NCBI RefSeq assembly: GCF_026241225.1
Contig: NZ_JAPFQP010000003.1
Location: 124,001 to 188,000, forward strand
DNA: 64,000 nucleotides
Direction of reading: 5' to 3'
DNA from: Lentiprolixibacter aurantiacus
GTDB lineage: Bacteria; Bacteroidota; Bacteroidia; Flavobacteriales; Flavobacteriaceae
Part shown: positions 53,605 through 63,794 of the stretch, piece by piece
Numbering within the stretch: position 1 is the first letter of the stretch
Layout of the letters: every line of letters starts with the position of its first letter
Notes under the pieces: generated by a model
Databases searched by the model: none
What the model was told of the DNA's origin: nothing
What the model saw: the letters and a program-made list of their open reading frames with translations, nothing else
Translations under genes and position numbers: made by a program

Positions 53605-54420
53605 TTACTGGAAGGAAGTCACTCCAAATTTCCTGGCTTCAGCTTTTGCCTCCGGGGCCCATTTGCTGAGATTCGCAATACGGGTATCGTTGGAGGGGTG
53701 GGTACTCAGGAACTCCGGTGGGGCGTTTCCACCAGACTTCGCTTTCATGCGTTTCCAGAGCTCTGCAGCCTCATCGGGATTGTATCCGGCGATGGCCATG
53801 ATCTGCAAACCAATACGGTCTGCTTCTGTTTCATGGCTCCTGCTAAAGGGTAGCATTCCTCCTACGGTTGTCCCTATACCATAGGCCTGGTTGAAGATAT
53901 TTCGGGTTTCAGCATCATTAATGGCCACATTCCCTGCCACGGCCCCTATTTGCTGAAGCGTACCCGCACTCATCCTTTGCGCACCGTGGTCTGCCAGGGC
54001 ATGAGCCACTTCATGTCCCATCACCACAGCAACACCTGTTTCCCCGTCACAAATGGGCATGATCCCGCTGTAAAACACAATTTTTCCTCCAGGCATACAC
54101 CAGGCGTTAACAAGACTGTCATTTACCAGTTTGTATTCCCAGCGGTAGTCCTTGAGGTATCCAGGATAGCCATTGGCATCAAGCCAACGTTCAGAGGCGG
54201 TTGCAATACGCTGACCCACACGTTCAATCATGCGGGCATCTGCCGTTCCCTCTACCACCTTTGCCTCACTTAAAAACTTATCGTACTGAGCAAAAGATGT
54301 TGGGAAAATACTGTTATTCCCGTAAAAGTTAAGCGTGCTTTTTCCTGTAAATGGATTGGTTTTACAGGCTGCAATGGCAATAAATACAACAATTATAAGA
54401 AAGACTCTTCTAGCGTTCAT
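53605..54420 (-). CDS. M48 family lipoprotein metallopeptidase
   Basis: A 271-residue protease with a lipoprotein signal (AACK near residue 18) and the zinc motif HEVAH near residue 136, with a third ligand Glu in HETEADRIGL. It resembles LoiP/BepA-type periplasmic proteases that trim outer membrane proteins (family knowledge). It is a single-gene unit, terminated before the MFS gene. Confidence 0.92.
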   Translation of the reverse strand: MNARRVFLIIVVFIAIAACKTNPFTGKSTLNFYGNNSIFPTSFAQYDKFLSEAKVVEGTADARMIERVGQRIATASERWLDANGYPGYLKDYRWEYKLVNDSLVNAWCMPGGKIVFYSGIMPICDGETGVAVVMGHEVAHALADHGAQRMSAGTLQQIGAVAGNVAINDAETRNIFNQAYGIGTTVGGMLPFSRSHETEADRIGLQIMAIAGYNPDEAAELWKRMKAKSGGNAPPEFLSTHPSNDTRIANLSKWAPEAKAEARKFGVTSFQ

Positions 54421-54453
54421 AGTGGTAATATTTCCCGATGAAATTACAAATTT

Positions 54454-56853
54454 TTAGGCACCGATAATATGCAATTCCGTAAAATCTTTATGAACCATAA
54501 TGGTATTATCCCCGTTGGGTTTGACCTGTTTCAGGGGTACTTCCACATTATCTACCTCAATGGCTTTGATGGCAAAGGGCAGGCCAATCAGGTTAATCCG
54601 GAAATGCTCATAAGGCGTGATATAAGTGCCATTCTTGAATTGCTGAATGATCAGTTCTTTTTCCTTTCCGTTAAGCTTGAAGTTCCTTAGGCTGTAGTAT
54701 CCTTTGGTATAGTCATATCCCTCCTGGGCATCTTCGTATACTGTGGATTTTTCAACTCCCTCCTTATAGTAGATGTCCAGGGTGAGCTCCGTTATCTCCT
54801 TTTCTCCCACGTATTGCTGTACGGGATATTTAGGTATAATAGCGCCTTCCCTGACATAAAGCGGTATGCGGTCAATATCGGCCAGAACCCATTTTTCCAT
54901 GCCCCCTTCAATAAGTTCTCCGGACCAGTAATCGTACCATTTGCCCCTTGGGAAATACATCCTTCTTCCCTTGGCGTTTGGTTCCTGAACAGGACACACC
55001 AGGATTTCTTCACCAAAGATAAATTCGTCTGTTCTGAAATGGGTTTGGGGATCCTCCTGATCGTAATATACGAGGGGCTTCAGCATAGGGACATTGTCTT
55101 CAGAATAACGCCAGAACATGGTATAGAGGTAGGGCAATAACTGGTATCTCAGCTCCAGATAATCCCTTACAATATCAGTCACTTCCTTGTCAAAGGACCA
55201 GGGTTCCTGGTCTCCGTGATCCCCACTGGAATGTACCCTGCAAAACGGATGGAAGATTCCCAGCTGTATCCACCGGGCAAATAGTTCCCCATTGGGCTGC
55301 TCGGCAAATCCACCAATATCGGAGCCTACAAAAGACATCCCGCTCATGCACATGCGCTGTACCTGCACATTAGCTATCCAAAGATGTTCCCAGGTTGCCA
55401 CGTTATCACCGGTCCAGGTACTGGTAAAACGCTGGGCACCTGCGTATGCAGCCCTTGTGATTACGAAAGGGCGTTTGGGGTAAACGTATTTTTTTACCCC
55501 CTCATAAGTAGCCCTGACCATTTGTGTGCCATAGACATTATGCGCCTTCCTGTGGCTACAGGGGTGGCCGTCATAATCGTGACGTGTATCCAGGGGAGCC
55601 GTCTTGCTGGGGACTTCCATTACCGCCGGCTCATTCATATCATTCCATACTGCATGCACCCCTGTCTCGGCGATCAGTTCCTTATACAATTCTGCCCACC
55701 ATTTCCGTACTTCAGGATTGGTAAAATCAGGGAAACTACACTCCCCGGGCCAGACCTTCCCCTGCATTATGGGGCCGTCTGCCCTTTTGCAGAAATAGTC
55801 CTTCTCCAGGGCCTCATTGTAGACCCAGTAATTGCGGTCTACTTTGATACCCGGATCGATCATCACAACGGTTTTAAAGCCGTCCTTGTAGAGTTCATCA
55901 ATCATCCGCTTGGGGTCCGGGAATTTTTTCTTATCCCAGGTAAAGCAGCGGAAACCATCCATATAGTCTATATCCAGGTAGATGGCATCGCAGGGTATTT
56001 TGAGGTCTCGAAATTTTTTTGCCAGTTTCTTTACGCGGGATTCCGGATAATAACTCCATTTGGACTGGTGGAATCCCAGAGCCCAGAGGGGAGGTAATTC
56101 AGGGGTTCCCGTGAGGTCGGTATAAGCTCTGACCACACGACCCATATCCGGCCCGTAGAAGAAATAGTAATTCATTTCACCTCCGTCTGCCCAGAAACTG
56201 GTTACATGACGCCTTTCATGTGAAAAATCAAAGCAGGTATGAAAGGTATTGTCAAAGAAAATTCCGTAGGCTATGTTATTGTGCAACCCGATGTAAAAGG
56301 GGATGGCTTTATAGAGCGGATCCTGATCCTTGGTATAGGCATACTGGTCAGTAACCCAGTTGCTCACACGCTTGCCCTTAAGGTTGGTGTGGGTAGCTTT
56401 ATCCCCCATGCCGTAGTAACTCTCCCCGGTCTGGGTGATCTTGCTCATTTTTACATTGTTTCCCCCGTGCTCATGGTTTTCTTCCCAGTGAAAACCGGAT
56501 TCATCTTCATTGATTATGTTTCCCTCAAGATCGCTTATCTGCACCCTCAGGCTTTTTTTGTCCACCAGGATCTGAATCTTGGAAGTTCGGATGAGGTATT
56601 CTGTGCTGGTTTCCTCGGATTCCAGTTGGTTATAGCCCTTGCTCGCCGTTGGGCTTATGGCATAAGAGAAATCGGGCTGGAAACGGTAGTCTGTAGCATA
56701 GCGAAAACGTATTGCGCTGTTCCTGAGCACCGTGATCTCCAGGATGACGCCGTTCTCTGTGGTAAAATAGAATTTGTCGGTTTCTTGCTTAAAATCGACT
56801 ATCTGGTTGGGATACAGGTTCCCTTTATATTCAATCTCCGTATTGGTAATCAT
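54454..56853 (-). CDS. Alpha-glucosidase, GH31 family
   Basis: A 799-residue glycoside hydrolase that removes glucose from the non-reducing end of alpha-glucans or maltose. The nucleophile Asp is in VWNDMNEPAV (about residue 408) and the acid/base Asp in TWTGDNVATW (about residue 480). No signal peptide is seen, so it is likely cytosolic and acts on internal glucans or maltose. It follows glgB by 100 bases on the same strand. Confidence 0.92.
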   Translation of the reverse strand: MITNTEIEYKGNLYPNQIVDFKQETDKFYFTTENGVILEITVLRNSAIRFRYATDYRFQPDFSYAISPTASKGYNQLESEETSTEYLIRTSKIQILVDKKSLRVQISDLEGNIINEDESGFHWEENHEHGGNNVKMSKITQTGESYYGMGDKATHTNLKGKRVSNWVTDQYAYTKDQDPLYKAIPFYIGLHNNIAYGIFFDNTFHTCFDFSHERRHVTSFWADGGEMNYYFFYGPDMGRVVRAYTDLTGTPELPPLWALGFHQSKWSYYPESRVKKLAKKFRDLKIPCDAIYLDIDYMDGFRCFTWDKKKFPDPKRMIDELYKDGFKTVVMIDPGIKVDRNYWVYNEALEKDYFCKRADGPIMQGKVWPGECSFPDFTNPEVRKWWAELYKELIAETGVHAVWNDMNEPAVMEVPSKTAPLDTRHDYDGHPCSHRKAHNVYGTQMVRATYEGVKKYVYPKRPFVITRAAYAGAQRFTSTWTGDNVATWEHLWIANVQVQRMCMSGMSFVGSDIGGFAEQPNGELFARWIQLGIFHPFCRVHSSGDHGDQEPWSFDKEVTDIVRDYLELRYQLLPYLYTMFWRYSEDNVPMLKPLVYYDQEDPQTHFRTDEFIFGEEILVCPVQEPNAKGRRMYFPRGKWYDYWSGELIEGGMEKWVLADIDRIPLYVREGAIIPKYPVQQYVGEKEITELTLDIYYKEGVEKSTVYEDAQEGYDYTKGYYSLRNFKLNGKEKELIIQQFKNGTYITPYEHFRINLIGLPFAIKAIEVDNVEVPLKQVKPNGDNTIMVHKDFTELHIIGA

Positions 56854-56953
56854 TCGCTAATAGCTTTAAACCCAGCAAAAAAAAGATATAAATATCTAAT
56901 ACAGAAATGATTTCATCAAGATTTATCCACTACAACGATTGCGCAAGGCCAGG

Positions 56954-58849
56954 TTACTGCAGGATCAATACCCCCAGGGGAGGAAGGGTAAGGGTTATGG
57001 ATTGCATATACCCATGGGATTCCTTTTTGGATACCCTAAGAGCTTTGTTACCCGTTCCACTACCTCCATATTCTTTGGAGTCACTATTGAAGATCTCTTT
57101 CAGTCCCTTTGTTTTCGGGACCCCGATACGGTAATTCTCCCGCGGAACCGGGGTAAAGTTACATACCACAATCAGGTCGTTTTTGGGATCGTGTCCCTTT
57201 CGGATGTAGCTCAGCACCGAGTTCTCAGCGTCCCCGTAATCGATCCAGTGGAATCCTTCAGGACTGAACTGTTTCTCGTAAAGAGCGGGATACGTCTGAT
57301 AGATACGGTTCAGATCTTTCACCATTTTCTGAACACCGGAATGGAAATCGTACTGCAGCAGGTGCCAGTCAAGGCTTTGCTGGAAGTTCCACTCGGAAGA
57401 TTGACCAAATTCAGCTCCCATAAAAAGTAGGTTGGTCCCGGGATGGGTGTACATATATCCTAACAACAGCCTCAGGTTGGCAAAACGCTGCCACTCATCA
57501 CCGGGCATGCGATACAAAAGGGATTGTTTGCCGTAGACCACCTCATCATGGGAAAACGGCAGCATGAAATTCTCCGTGAATGCATAGGTCATGCTAAAAG
57601 TAAGGTCGTTCTGGTGGTGCCTGCGATAAACCGGTTCTTTCTTGAAATATTCCAGTGTATCATGCATCCAGCCCATCATCCATTTCATACCAAATCCAAG
57701 TCCGCCAATACTCACGGGGCGGGTAACCATTGAAAAAGAAGTGCTTTCCTCCGCTATGGTCTGTACATCGCTAAAATTCTTGTACACGGTTTCGTTGAGC
57801 TCCTTGAGGAAAGATATGGCTTCGAGGTTTTCATTGTTGCCATACATATTGGGCTCCCATTCTCCATCCTCCCGGGAATAATCGAGGTAAAGCATTGAGG
57901 CCACGGCATCTACCCTTAAACCATCTACGTGATATTGTTCCAGCCAGAACAGCGCATTGCTGATCAGGAAAGCGCGTACTTCATTTCTGCCATAATTAAA
58001 AATGAGGCTTTTCCAATCCGGATGGTATCCTTTCCTCCTGTCCGGGTGTTCGTACAGGTGGGAACCATCAAAAAAGCCAAGACCATGGCTATCCTCGGGA
58101 AAATGTGATGGTACCCAGTCGAGGATCACGCCAATATCATTCTGGTGCAAACAGTCTACCAGGTATTTAAAGTCCTCAGGTGTGCCAAATCGGGAGGTAG
58201 GTGCAAAATATCCGGTAAGCTGATACCCCCAGGAAGGATCAAAGGGAAACTCCATAACAGGCATGAATTCCACATGGGTGAAACCCATTTCCTTCACGTA
58301 GGATACCAGGTCTTTCGCCAGTTCGCGATAGGTCAGGAAGGAGTTCTCATTATTGCGCTTCCAGGATCCCAGGTGTACCTCATAAACGGAATAGGGCCTG
58401 TCCAGACCATTCTTTTCCTTGCGGTAACCCATCCAGTCCCTGTCTTTCCACTCATACTCTCCTTCCCAGACCACAGAAGCTGTTTTGGGAGGATGTTCAC
58501 AAAAACGGGCAAAAGGATCTGCTTTTTCGGTTACCGCACCGTGATTGTGGGAGTGAATCTTGTATTTGTAGAGCGCCCCATGTTCAACTCCAGGGATAAA
58601 CCCCTCCCAGATGCCACTGGCATCCCAGCGTACACTCAATTTATGCTCACCCTCCAGCCAGTAGTTAAAATCCCCTATCACGGAAACAGCCCGGGCCGCC
58701 GGGGCCCAGACGGCAAAGTAGGTACCTTTTATTCCATTAAGTTCCATGGGGTGCGATCCCAGTTTCTCATAAAGCCGAAAGTGTTTCCCTGACTTAAAGA
58801 GGTTAATATCAAAATCCGTAAACAAACTGTGGGATACCACCTTATTCAT
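56954..58849 (-). CDS. glgB: 1,4-alpha-glucan branching enzyme
   Basis: A 631-residue GH13 branching enzyme. The N-terminal CBM48 domain (YFAVWAPAARAVSVIGDFN) is followed by the catalytic barrel with the nucleophile Asp in DGLRVDAVASM, the acid/base Glu in TIAEEST and the third residue in FSHDEVVYGK. It introduces alpha-1,6 branches into linear glucan. It lies 14 bases after the maltokinase gene and is the third gene of the glgE operon. Confidence 0.95.
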   Translation of the reverse strand: MNKVVSHSLFTDFDINLFKSGKHFRLYEKLGSHPMELNGIKGTYFAVWAPAARAVSVIGDFNYWLEGEHKLSVRWDASGIWEGFIPGVEHGALYKYKIHSHNHGAVTEKADPFARFCEHPPKTASVVWEGEYEWKDRDWMGYRKEKNGLDRPYSVYEVHLGSWKRNNENSFLTYRELAKDLVSYVKEMGFTHVEFMPVMEFPFDPSWGYQLTGYFAPTSRFGTPEDFKYLVDCLHQNDIGVILDWVPSHFPEDSHGLGFFDGSHLYEHPDRRKGYHPDWKSLIFNYGRNEVRAFLISNALFWLEQYHVDGLRVDAVASMLYLDYSREDGEWEPNMYGNNENLEAISFLKELNETVYKNFSDVQTIAEESTSFSMVTRPVSIGGLGFGMKWMMGWMHDTLEYFKKEPVYRRHHQNDLTFSMTYAFTENFMLPFSHDEVVYGKQSLLYRMPGDEWQRFANLRLLLGYMYTHPGTNLLFMGAEFGQSSEWNFQQSLDWHLLQYDFHSGVQKMVKDLNRIYQTYPALYEKQFSPEGFHWIDYGDAENSVLSYIRKGHDPKNDLIVVCNFTPVPRENYRIGVPKTKGLKEIFNSDSKEYGGSGTGNKALRVSKKESHGYMQSITLTLPPLGVLILQ

Positions 58850-58863
58850 ATACTCGTATTTGG

Positions 58864-60495
58864 TTAGCTTTCATTCATTATACTCATTATCCCTTCCAGC
58901 GGTATTACCGCCCACAAAGGCCTGGAATTCATTTCATAGCCCAGTTCATAAACTGCCTTCTCAAGCATACAATACCTGAGGATAAATACCCGCTCCTGAT
59001 TATAGCCGATATTGATGTTGTTTTGCTGTATCAATTTTACATAGGTATCCAGGAACACCCCTATAAAATAGCGGTACAGGTTCTCTCCTGCCATGTAGAG
59101 CTCTTTCTGGCTGTAAGGGTACTTTTCACCTTTATTGAAAATAGTGGCGTAAATAGCGTAGTGGAAGGAACGGAACAAACCCGCCACGTCCTTTAGCGGA
59201 GGTTGCTTCACCTTCCTGTCCCGTATAGTACTTTCGGGTTCGCCTTCAAAGTCGAGCAAATAGAAATCCCCGTCCTGTACCAGCACCTGGCCCAGGTGGT
59301 AATCTCCATGGACCCTGAGGCGCTCGCCTTTTAATTTAGTCCAATCGAACTTCACAAAGCGCTTTCGGATTTCATTCTTTCTCTCCAGGAATTGCTTGGC
59401 GAGATCCAGGGTAATCCCTTCCAGCTTATGCAGGTTGTTCTCCACGGTGTTAAGTCGATTCTGGAATTGATAGAGCAAGCGGTTTTTGAGCCAGACCTCA
59501 TAATCACCGTTAAAGCGAGCCGGTGTAAATGAGGTATCTTCAAATTCGGATCCCAGTGCCACGTGCATTTCAGCAGTACGCTGGGCCAGCACCTGCAATT
59601 TGAGGAACACATTCAGGCCTGCCCAGTCAATTATTTCATGAGGTACGTCTTTAAGGGGCAGCGGCTGGAATAAATCGATCTGGGGCAGGTTTTGGACCTT
59701 GATCTTTTTGTATTCCAGGTTGCTGAATATGCCGTCAATCTCATTTAGGAAGTAATCCCATGCATCGCCCTGGTTGGGCACAAGCTCCTGCATGAGGGCA
59801 ATGGTGATATTGGCACCATCCGTATCAATTATACTGATGCTTCCCTGATAGGCCGGCGTATTTTTATATCCCTTACGCTCCGAAAGGAACCGGCTCATTT
59901 CATAATCCGGGTTCTTATCAGCATAGATCCTGCGGAAAAACTTGATCACAGAACTGTCATTCATGATGATGGAGGTATTACTCTGCTCCATCCCCATAAA
60001 TCGGGAAGATTTATACTCGGAATGCGTAAAGAATTCGCTTTTGTGATAGCGCACCCGGGTGGTATCATTAGGCACGGCCGTCATGATACGCTCAAAAACA
60101 AGCTTTCGAAAGGCTTCCAGATTGATGGCATCTATTATAAAGCCGTCCTGGCCCTTTATGGAAATGGGTAAAATACGGTCCTTCTCCGCAAAACTTTCAT
60201 CGGATACAAAAGCAATAGGCAGGAAATAATGATGGTAAAAGGCCTCCTTAAAATTTATTTCGAGCAATAGGCCGTAATAGACCTCCCCCTTTTGCTGGAT
60301 TCTGAAATACTCCTGTAATTCTATGTATTTCAGGGTGCTGGACTTACCTCCATACCAGCGTTGCTTGATAACATAATCTTCAAGTATATCCGACAGGAAA
60401 ACCTTTAAGAATCGTTTGTCGTCCAGTAGCTCCTCCCAGCTAACGTCGAAACGATAAGGCGGTTGTGTAATAATATCTTGTTTTTCTTTAGCCAT
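58864..60495 (-). CDS. mak: Maltokinase
   Basis: A 543-residue kinase that phosphorylates maltose with ATP to maltose-1-phosphate, the donor for GlgE. The catalytic loop HGDYHLGQVL and metal motif DFEGEP lie near residues 395-420, and an N-terminal cap domain (with QRWYGGKSS) fits the maltokinase family. It is a free-standing form, not fused to trehalose synthase. Its ATG overlaps the last 8 bases of glgE. Confidence 0.9.
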   Translation of the reverse strand: MAKEKQDIITQPPYRFDVSWEELLDDKRFLKVFLSDILEDYVIKQRWYGGKSSTLKYIELQEYFRIQQKGEVYYGLLLEINFKEAFYHHYFLPIAFVSDESFAEKDRILPISIKGQDGFIIDAINLEAFRKLVFERIMTAVPNDTTRVRYHKSEFFTHSEYKSSRFMGMEQSNTSIIMNDSSVIKFFRRIYADKNPDYEMSRFLSERKGYKNTPAYQGSISIIDTDGANITIALMQELVPNQGDAWDYFLNEIDGIFSNLEYKKIKVQNLPQIDLFQPLPLKDVPHEIIDWAGLNVFLKLQVLAQRTAEMHVALGSEFEDTSFTPARFNGDYEVWLKNRLLYQFQNRLNTVENNLHKLEGITLDLAKQFLERKNEIRKRFVKFDWTKLKGERLRVHGDYHLGQVLVQDGDFYLLDFEGEPESTIRDRKVKQPPLKDVAGLFRSFHYAIYATIFNKGEKYPYSQKELYMAGENLYRYFIGVFLDTYVKLIQQNNINIGYNQERVFILRYCMLEKAVYELGYEMNSRPLWAVIPLEGIMSIMNES

Positions 60496-62434
60496 GCTGT
60501 TTTACTATTTGAAAGATATGGAATGGCAGGGCAGGATGCAATTCCACATAATTCCATTCGTCCCTCCAGTAGTAACCATTGTCTGTCACCAGATCGTGCA
60601 TCAGGAGTTCATCACCGGCAGATATTCCCAGGGCTTCAAGCGGCAATTGAACAAAACCGGTCTGGGTATAATAGGGATCTAAATTCACTATAATGAGCAA
60701 CTCATTGCTGCGATCCTCATTCCATTTATGGTAAGCGATCAGGTGATCATTTTCAATATGGCAAAACTGAATATTGTTGGTTTGCTGCAGGGCCGGATGG
60801 TCCTTCCGGTACTGATTGATCCTCGATATCAGGTGGGTTAGCTTATTCTGTATGCTCCAGTCCCAGTGCCTTACCTCGTATTTTTCAGAATTGAGATACT
60901 CTTCCTTTCCAGGCATGGCATCGGTCTCCATATACTCGAAAACAGGGCCATAGATCCCAATATTTCCGCTCAGGGTAGCTGCCAGCACATAGCGAGCTAT
61001 ATGCATGGCTTCATTGGCTCCTTGTAAATGATAAGGGTTGATATCAGGAGTGTTAGGCCAGAAATTAGGCCTGTAATACTCTTTCATTTCGGACTGGGTA
61101 AGTTCTACCATATATGAGGTGATGTCATGCTTGCTTACCCTCCAGGTGAAGTAGGTGTACGACTGGCTGAAGCCCTGCTTGGCCAATTGCTGCATTACCC
61201 TCGGCCTGGAAAAGGCCTCTGCCAGAAAAAGCACATCCGGGTGTTTCTTTTTAACCTCATCGATCAGCCATTGCCAGAAATAGTAGGGTTTGGTGTGTGG
61301 GTTGTCTACCCTAAAAATGTTGATGCCGAAACCTACCCACTTCAAAGTAACATCCAGCAGCTCTTGCCACAGTTCCTGGTAAGCTTCGGTTTCAAAGTAG
61401 AAGTTAACAATATCCTGATATTTTTTCGGAGGATTTTCTGCATACTGCATAGTGCCATCCGGACGCTTGCGAAACCACTCAGGATTGCTGCTAACATAGG
61501 GGTGGTCCGGGGCAGCCTGGAAGGCGAGGTCCATAGCCACCTCCATTCCCCGTTTGTTGGCTTCCTTTATAAAGTGCTTAAAATCTTCTTCTGTACCCAG
61601 TTCAGGATGAATAGCCTTATGGCCACCATGCCGGGATCCAATGCCCCAGGGAACCCCACTGTCTCCCTCCTGAGCATCAGTAGTATTGTTTTTCCCTTTT
61701 CGATTTACCTCTCCGATGGGATGAATGGGCGGCAGGTAAATAGTGTCAAAACCCATGGCCTGTATGCGCGGCAAGAGCTTTTCCGAGTCTCTGAAGGTTC
61801 CGTGTTTTCCGGGTTCCACGGCAGTAGACCGTGGGAAGAATTCGTACCAGGTGCTGAAGTTAGCTTTTTGGCGGTCTACATAAACCCGGAGTTCTCCGCT
61901 CTTGGCCATAAACAATCGCTGTGGATATTCAAGGAACAAGTTGTGCAATTCTTCAGATATTGCTGCCTCGGTGGCGGCTAAGTATGCCCCTTCATCCTCA
62001 AATAATTCGATCAGCTCTTTTGCATATTCCTTTTCGGCCTTCTTACCCTTCTTTTCAAGATGTCTGAGGTATTGGACCCCGTCAAGTAGTTCACTCTTAA
62101 CATGCTGTCCGTCTGCGATCTTGGCTTCTATACCGTGTTGCCAGTTCAGTGCATAATCTACCCAGCCTGTTACCCAATAGGAATAGAACCCCTGCTTTTC
62201 CACCCGGAATTCTGCGGTAAACAGGTCATTTCCCAGATGCTCCATGCGCACCGGATCAGGTTTTGAGGCTCCTTCGTGCTTGAACAGTAACTCTGCCTGT
62301 ATGAGATCATGGCCATCTCCGAGGACATCGGCTGTAACCACCACCATTTCTCCTACCACACGCTTTATAAAGAACTCACCACAACTCAATTGTGGCTTAA
62401 TATTATCAATGACTACCCGCTCTTGTCGGAACAT
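60488..62434 (-). CDS. glgE: Alpha-1,4-glucan:maltose-1-phosphate maltosyltransferase
   Basis: A 648-residue GH13_3 enzyme that transfers maltosyl units from maltose-1-phosphate to glucan chains. The specific motif FRVDNPHTKPYYFW (nucleophile Asp near residue 375) and LAEAFSRP (acid/base Glu) mark GlgE. An N-terminal beta domain of about 200 residues precedes the barrel. Next on the strand are maltokinase (overlap 8 bases) and glgB, so this is the core of the GlgE pathway for glycogen-like glucan. Confidence 0.95.
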   Translation of the reverse strand: MFRQERVVIDNIKPQLSCGEFFIKRVVGEMVVVTADVLGDGHDLIQAELLFKHEGASKPDPVRMEHLGNDLFTAEFRVEKQGFYSYWVTGWVDYALNWQHGIEAKIADGQHVKSELLDGVQYLRHLEKKGKKAEKEYAKELIELFEDEGAYLAATEAAISEELHNLFLEYPQRLFMAKSGELRVYVDRQKANFSTWYEFFPRSTAVEPGKHGTFRDSEKLLPRIQAMGFDTIYLPPIHPIGEVNRKGKNNTTDAQEGDSGVPWGIGSRHGGHKAIHPELGTEEDFKHFIKEANKRGMEVAMDLAFQAAPDHPYVSSNPEWFRKRPDGTMQYAENPPKKYQDIVNFYFETEAYQELWQELLDVTLKWVGFGINIFRVDNPHTKPYYFWQWLIDEVKKKHPDVLFLAEAFSRPRVMQQLAKQGFSQSYTYFTWRVSKHDITSYMVELTQSEMKEYYRPNFWPNTPDINPYHLQGANEAMHIARYVLAATLSGNIGIYGPVFEYMETDAMPGKEEYLNSEKYEVRHWDWSIQNKLTHLISRINQYRKDHPALQQTNNIQFCHIENDHLIAYHKWNEDRSNELLIIVNLDPYYTQTGFVQLPLEALGISAGDELLMHDLVTDNGYYWRDEWNYVELHPALPFHIFQIVKQHG

Positions 62435-62459
62435 AATCTGAGTTTGCTTGGTTTTGCCC

Positions 62460-62487
62460 TAAAAATAGGAAAATATCACCAATTCAA
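62460..62487 (-). promoter_or_regulatory. Putative promoter of the glgE operon
   Basis: On the minus strand TTG (62485-62487) and TATTTTTA (62460-62467) are 17 bases apart, a fair fit to the Bacteroidota promoter. The start point near 62454 leaves about 20 bases before glgE. Confidence 0.45.
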
Positions 62488-62625
62488 TCCGGGATAGGAA
62501 GATAGTTTTTAAGGGGGTTTTTTCTATTCTTTTCAATTTTTGGAACGCTTTTTGTTCTTCTTCAGGAAACAAGGTGCATTCAGGAATACTCCGGGGCACG
62601 CAATACTATTCTAAACCCTATCATT

Positions 62626-63180
62626 ATGAAAAAAGTATCTTTACTACTGGCATTGATCGCAACCGTATTTTTTGTTTCCTGTGAAGGCCCTGCAGGACCT
62701 CCCGGATTCGATGGATTAGATGGGCTTGACGGCCTGGATGGCGTTAATATCCTGGGGCAGGTTATTGATATTGAAGGTACGTTTGACTTCAATAACGACT
62801 ACACGCTTTTTTACGAATTCCCGAATAGTGTGGAAGTATTTGAATCAGATGTAGTTCTGGTTTACATCTTATGGGGCCAGACAGAAGACAACAATGGAGA
62901 TCCCGTGGATATCTGGCGTTTGTTACCCCAGACCCGATTGTTAAACCAGGGCATATTACTCTACAATTACGATTACACCTTTTTTGATGTAAATATTTTC
63001 CTGGAAGCCGATTTTGATCTGGAAACCCTATTGCCAGGGGATACGGACAACCAGGTATTCCGCATTGCCATTGTTCCTGCAGAATTTGCCCAGTCCAGGT
63101 TAGATCGCACCAACGTGGAACAGGTCATGAACCTGCTCAAAGTGGAGGAGAAAGACATTCCGCGCTATAAGCTTAATTAA
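62626..63180 (+). CDS. Lipoprotein with a short collagen-like stretch
   Basis: A 184-residue protein with a signal peptide ending at VSC (Cys19) followed by a short Gly-X-Y run (GPAGPPGFDGLDGLDGLDG), as in collagen-like Bacteroidota lipoproteins. The C-terminal part is acidic and beta-rich with no recognised domain. The collagen stretch may form a trimer stalk, which is inference. A good terminator follows 16 bases after the stop. Confidence 0.75.
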   Translation: MKKVSLLLALIATVFFVSCEGPAGPPGFDGLDGLDGLDGVNILGQVIDIEGTFDFNNDYTLFYEFPNSVEVFESDVVLVYILWGQTEDNNGDPVDIWRLLPQTRLLNQGILLYNYDYTFFDVNIFLEADFDLETLLPGDTDNQVFRIAIVPAEFAQSRLDRTNVEQVMNLLKVEEKDIPRYKLN

Positions 63181-63195
63181 CAAATATTTGACTAA

Positions 63196-63224
63196 GCCTC
63201 CTGCCCTTCGCAGGAGGTTTTTTT
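63196..63224 (+). terminator. Terminator of the collagen-like lipoprotein gene
   Basis: CCTCCTGC pairs with GCAGGAGG around a CCTTC loop and is followed by seven T. Confidence 0.9.
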
Positions 63225-63270
63225 ATGGGTATTCAGTATCTTTGGTGACCAAAAAAATTCTAATGACGCT

Positions 63271-63774
63271 ATGAAAAGAATCACCATTTTTGCCTTTGCC
63301 CTTTTATTATTTGGTTGCAAAGGCAATTCCCAGCAGAAAGAGGAGGCCACCACTAAAACTGAGGAGAAAGAACGTACTTTTCCCTACACCAGGACCGATG
63401 CCGAGTGGCGGGCATCGCTTACCGACATGGAATACTACGTGCTACGAAGGGCAGGCACTGAAGTTGCTGGAAGCAGTGAATTGCTCAACAACAAAGAAAA
63501 AGGCACCTACGTCTGTGCAGGCTGCGGGTTTGCACTCTTCCGAAGTGAGTACAAATATAATTCGGGTTCCGGTTGGCCCAGTTTTGACAGGGAAATTGAA
63601 GACGCTGTTGCTTTTGATGTAGACTATAAAATTGGCTACAAGCGCACTGAAGAGCTCTGTGCCAACTGTGGTGGGCACCTGGGACATGTATTTGAAGATG
63701 GCCCGAGGGAAACGACTGGTTTGCGCCACTGCATCAACGGTGCTGCCCTTGACTTCATTCCGGACAACCAATAA
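63271..63774 (+). CDS. msrB: Lipoprotein peptide-methionine (R)-S-oxide reductase
   Basis: A 167-residue MsrB with a lipoprotein signal peptide (lipobox LFGC, Cys16), so it should repair oxidised methionine in envelope proteins. Two CxxC pairs (CAGC and CANC) bind zinc, and the catalytic Cys is in RHCINGAALDF near residue 154. The electron donor for the periplasm is not visible. Confidence 0.93.
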   Translation: MKRITIFAFALLLFGCKGNSQQKEEATTKTEEKERTFPYTRTDAEWRASLTDMEYYVLRRAGTEVAGSSELLNNKEKGTYVCAGCGFALFRSEYKYNSGSGWPSFDREIEDAVAFDVDYKIGYKRTEELCANCGGHLGHVFEDGPRETTGLRHCINGAALDFIPDNQ

Positions 63775-63794
63775 TCTTCAGGCAGAAGGCTAAG

